Source: Blastocatellia bacterium (lineage in GTDB: Bacteria > Acidobacteriota > Blastocatellia > Pyrinomonadales > Pyrinomonadaceae). From it: a DNA stretch of 14,385 nt. The stretch covers positions 1 to 14,385 of the forward strand of contig DNNE01000171.1 of assembly GCA_003487805.1 (NCBI GenBank), in the 5' to 3' direction. Shown here piece after piece: positions 13,491-14,385 of this stretch (position 1 is the first letter of the stretch; the number at the start of each line of letters is the position of its first letter). Under the pieces are notes generated by a model. The model searched no databases, was not told where the DNA came from, and saw only the letters and a list, made by a program, of their open reading frames with translations. Made by a program: the position numbers and the translations under genes.

Positions 13491-14321
13491 CTAAATCTCG
13501 ATCCACGCCGTCGGTTCTTTTGGAAACGAGAGCGTCACTTCAGTACTGGCAGGAAACAACGGCGCCCGCTCACGCAAAGCAGTCTCTGCGGTGATCTTCG
13601 CGAGGTAAGGATTGTTGGCGCGTTGCGAAAGATGCGCGAGCACCACGTGCTGCGCCTGGCCATCAAAACCATTGACCAGCCAGTCGGCTACGTCTTCATT
13701 CGACAGATGGCCCAGCCGCGAAAGAATTCTTTGCTTTAATTCCCAGGGATAATGCTCGACCGTCTTGAGCATGTCGCGGCTGTGATTAGATTCGATCACA
13801 ATCGCCGCGCACCCGCGCAGCCTTTCCGTAATCAACGTTGTTATGTGACCAAAATCGAGCAGGGTCGCGACTTTCACTCCGTTGTGCGTGGCCGTGAAAC
13901 CAAAATTGTCGACCGCATCGTGCGGCACGGTGAAAGGATGAAACTCGATCTTTCCGATTTGAAAGTCGCAGCCGGAATCGATCTCGACAGTACGATCGCG
14001 CAGAGCATCGCTGCGTTTTCGGGGCTCGTCATTCGCGATCCCGACTCGTCGGGACTCGCAAACGTAGGCGTCTCGCGTCTTTGCGGAAATGAATACCGGA
14101 CAATCCAGATCTCTTATCAGCACGCGCAGACCACCGCAGTGATCGCCATGTTCGTGCGTGACCAGAATGCCGTCAAGCGAGTTCGCGTCTTCACCAAGCA
14201 TGGCCATGCGACGCACAATTTCACGCGCGCTCATTCCGGCGTCAACTAAAACACGCGTGCCGTTGGCGACCAGCAACACCGCGTTGCCTGTCGAACCGCT
14301 ACCGAGTACAGAGATCTTCAT
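13491..14321 (-). CDS. Metallo-beta-lactamase-fold protein, WalJ/YycJ family
   Basis: This 276-residue cytoplasmic protein matches the YycJ/WalJ group of metallo-beta-lactamase-fold hydrolases, some of which are double-strand DNA 5'-3' exonucleases. The start KISVLGSGSTGNAVLL is typical. The metal-binding residues are THEHGDH (H56, H58, D60, H61), H134 in TVPHDAVDNFGF, D156 in LLDFGH and H230 in LAHLSQRANNP. SNHSRDML and LGHLSNEDVADWL are further family landmarks. In Firmicutes the gene sits with walRK; here no two-component genes are adjacent, so a link to cell-wall signalling should not be assumed. The start is ATG at 14321 with no strong ribosome site. It converges on the GHMP kinase gene across a palindrome. 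Confidence 0.94.
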   Translation of the reverse strand: MKISVLGSGSTGNAVLLVANGTRVLVDAGMSAREIVRRMAMLGEDANSLDGILVTHEHGDHCGGLRVLIRDLDCPVFISAKTRDAYVCESRRVGIANDEPRKRSDALRDRTVEIDSGCDFQIGKIEFHPFTVPHDAVDNFGFTATHNGVKVATLLDFGHITTLITERLRGCAAIVIESNHSRDMLKTVEHYPWELKQRILSRLGHLSNEDVADWLVNGFDGQAQHVVLAHLSQRANNPYLAKITAETALRERAPLFPASTEVTLSFPKEPTAWIEI

Positions 14322-14349
14322 TGAGATAACTTGATTTGGTTTAGAATCG

Positions 14350-14383
14350 GGCTACCGCCGCTTAGTCGGGCAGTAGCCCGACT
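14350..14383. repeat. REP-like palindrome at the right edge, probably half of a pair
   Basis: agtcgggc (14364-14371) and gcccgact (14376-14383) form a perfect 8-bp stem with an AGTA loop. A related gggctaccgcc lies just upstream at 14350-14358. On the other strand, gtcgggctactgccc matches the arm of the purE-downstream palindrome at one mismatch. The element lies upstream of walJ and is cut or nearly cut by the window edge. Confidence 0.6.
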
Positions 14384-14385
14384 CT

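Noticed and set aside
13752..14249. 165-codon plus-strand open frame
   Set aside because: It is a shadow of the walJ-type gene, whose metal-binding motifs lie on the minus strand.

Overview
The window is an ordinary-density bacterial chromosome segment. It holds thirteen genes: a partial sigma factor, a primase, a small toxin-antitoxin-like pair, a small zinc-ribbon/membrane protein, MutS2, isocitrate dehydrogenase, PurE, a secreted protein of unknown function, a divergent ROK-family protein, a universal stress protein, a DedA-family membrane protein, a GHMP sugar kinase and a WalJ/YycJ-type metallo-beta-lactamase-fold protein. The gene mix, the moderately GC-rich code, the long Thermus-like isocitrate dehydrogenase and the abundance of palindromic and heptameric repeats suggest a Gram-negative soil-type bacterium. 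The Acidobacteriota (Blastocatellia/Pyrinomonadales type) are my best guess. That assignment is an inference from general resemblance and is not proven by any marker here.

Layout. Positions 1-2936 (minus) carry dnaG followed by rpoD, the core of the macromolecular synthesis operon; rpoD runs off the left edge. Directly upstream on the same strand (2974-3566) is a DUF433/DUF5615 pair whose frames overlap by four bases. Positions 3612-4028 hold a small Cys-rich membrane-anchored ORF inside what may be a short transposed unit. mutS2 (minus) is divergent from icd (plus) across a repeat-bearing gap that also contains a good icd promoter candidate. icd-purE (plus) converge on a secreted-protein/ROK pair (minus). 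The ROK gene is divergent from a plus-strand run usp-dedA-GHMP kinase, which converges on walJ (minus). No rRNA, tRNA, CRISPR, complete insertion sequence or convincing intrinsic terminator was seen.

The most notable content lies in the seams between genes. Three plus-strand junctions (icd/purE, usp/dedA, dedA/GHMP kinase) are filled by the same kind of structure: runs of degenerate 7-bp units on one strand, then the complementary 7-bp units in inverted orientation. They start within a few bases of the upstream stop codon and end at or inside the downstream start. The heptamer sequence differs at each site, but the architecture is the same. In addition there are at least five REP/BIME-like palindromes. 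They fall into recognisable families: one is shared by a mutS2-internal copy and the GHMP-kinase/walJ gap, another by the purE downstream gap and the right edge. Several repeats are translated: an in-frame palindrome insert in MutS2, the N-terminal tail of PurE, the C-termini of the GHMP kinase and the universal stress protein, and a short stretch of the secreted protein. The window is therefore a compact example of repeats supplying gene-end and linker sequence.
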